Shown in pieces: positions 62,833 through 64,000 of a stretch of DNA of 64,000 bases. Made by a program: the position numbers and the translations under genes. The DNA is from Limnoperna fortunei. Lineage: Eukaryota; Mollusca; Bivalvia; Mytilida; Modiolidae. A model generated the notes under the pieces. The model saw only the letters and a list, made by a program, of their open reading frames with translations, was not told where the DNA came from and did not search any database. Numbering within the stretch: the first letter of the stretch is position 1; each line of letters starts with the position of its first letter. The stretch is taken from positions 22,976,452-23,040,451 of the forward strand of contig OX104124.1 of NCBI GenBank assembly GCA_944474755.1, given 5' to 3'.

Positions 62833-64000
62833 GATGTAAAAATTTTAAAAAATATGTTGTAAAGGAACAATAAAAAAAATGTTTTATAATCGTGTTGTAA
62901 ATTGGATACCAAAAATAAAATGTGGTAAACTTAAACATAGTTGAAGGAAAACTTATAAAAAGGTGAAAATTTTATGTTAATTGAAGGAAAACAAAGAAAT
63001 TTTCAAAAGTTTTTGTAAATTGAAGAACTGTTTAAAAATATTATTGTGCGATGTAGAATTATAAATGTTTTAAAGCGAAAACGAAGATTTGCAAAAATTC
63101 TAATGTTAATTGAAGGAAAACGAAGAATTTGTTAACAATTTGGTTGTAAACGAAGTATTTTATTAATTTATACTGAAAACGATTTTTTCTATTGTTAACT
63201 GGAGAAACTGTATGAAAGTTCGAAATAAACGAAGTATTTTTTTAAATTTATACTGAAAACGATTTTTTCTATTGTTAACTGGAAAAATTGTATGAAATTT
63301 TGAAATAAACGAAGAATTGTTGTTATAATTTTGTTGAAACCGATGTAAATATAAAGATATAAAGATATCTTCAGCTTACAATAGATTGTTCAGAAATGTT
63401 CTTTGTTTTCTTTCAATTAACCGTAGAATTTTTATAACATTTTTTCGCATTCCGAATACATTTTTTTGCATTGTTGACAACAAATTTAAACAAAGATGTT
63501 TCAATTTACAACACAATTAAAAGCCATTTCTTTAAATTCTTTTAATTTTTACATCGGTTTCAACAAAATTATAACAACAGTATAAATTTAAAAAAATACT
63601 TCGTTTATTTCGAACTTTCATACAGTTTCTCCAGTTAACAATAGAAAAAATCGTTTTCAGTATAAATTAATAAAATACTTCGTTTACAACCAAATTGTTA
63701 ACAAATTCTTCGTTTTCCTTCAATTAACATTAGAATTTTTGCAAATCTTCGTTTTCGCTTTAAAACATTTATAATTCTACATCGCACAATAATATTTTTA
63801 AACAGTTCTTCAATTTACAAAAACTTTTGAAAATTTCTTTGTTTTCCTTCAATTAACATAAAATTTTCACCTTTTTATAAGTTTTCCTTCAACTATGTTT
63901 AAGTTTACCACATTTTATTTTTGGTATCCAATTTACAACACGATTATAAAACATTTTTTTTATTGTTCCTTTACAACATATTTTTTAAAATTTTTACATC
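62833..64000. repeat. Large near-perfect inverted repeat, reaching the window edge
   Basis: Left arm 62833-63252 and right arm 63581-64000 are reverse complements over 420 bases, ungapped and with no mismatch seen in the stretches compared. After a 65-base tandem unit present only in the left arm (63253-63317), 32 more bases pair (63318-63349 with 63548-63579). The loop is about 198 bases. The arms consist of AT-rich units repeating TTAATTGAAGGAAAACGAAG and GTTGTAAACGATGTAAAA. The right arm is cut by the window end, so the full palindrome is probably longer. Confidence 0.93.

Overview
This is AT-rich animal DNA from an intron-rich genome. The molluscan interspersed repeats, tRNA-derived SINEs and a large SRCR gene point to a bivalve, probably a mussel (Mytilidae). 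That identification is inferred from repeat types and gene content; no ribosomal or mitochondrial marker is present. Nothing is bacterial: genes are split into 90-210 base exons with GT/AG borders.

Minus strand, 34.5 kb down to 1.7 kb: one very large scavenger-receptor cysteine-rich (SRCR) gene. A probable signal-peptide exon (34473-34539) is followed by 28 exons that encode 14 consecutive SRCR domains. Each domain is split into an N-terminal-half exon and a C-terminal-half exon. Every N-half exon enters in phase 1 and leaves in phase 2, and every C-half exon does the reverse, so each domain is a symmetric 1-1 module. Joined, they give 4438 coding bases (about 1479 residues) with no stop or frameshift. 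All 14 domains keep the six cysteines of group A SRCR domains. The last exon ends in a splice donor, so the gene runs off the left edge.

Plus strand, 36.5 kb to 53.0 kb: a second secreted-type gene, divergent from the first. It has a probable signal-peptide exon (36459-36552), a PAN/Apple-like exon (42594-42801), a short cysteine-bearing exon (46565-46655) and five single-exon EGF-like domains (47788-52988). EGF exons 2-4 sit in nearly identical tandem copies of an approximately 840-base exon-plus-intron unit. At least one exon between the signal peptide and the PAN exon is unidentified, because the phases do not match, and the 3' end was not found.

Mobile and repeated DNA fills the introns and the right end: a terminally inverted element with a 165-base tandem core (246-1597), a dead Tc1-like transposase (about 8.05-9.06 kb), a pair of foldback hairpins with a copied exon tail (13.3-14.7 kb), four tRNA-headed SINEs with target-site duplications plus one truncated copy, and three decayed copies of one reverse-transcriptase element (37.9-39.5, 51.7-52.4, 56.8-57.3 kb). 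An approximately 360-420-base tandem array lies at 60.3-62.2 kb. At the right edge is an inverted repeat with perfect 420-base arms (62833-64000).

Functionally, both genes look like secreted, multi-domain, disulfide-rich recognition proteins. Tandem SRCR and PAN/EGF architectures are common in invertebrate innate immunity and adhesion. That role is inferred from the families, not shown by the sequence.
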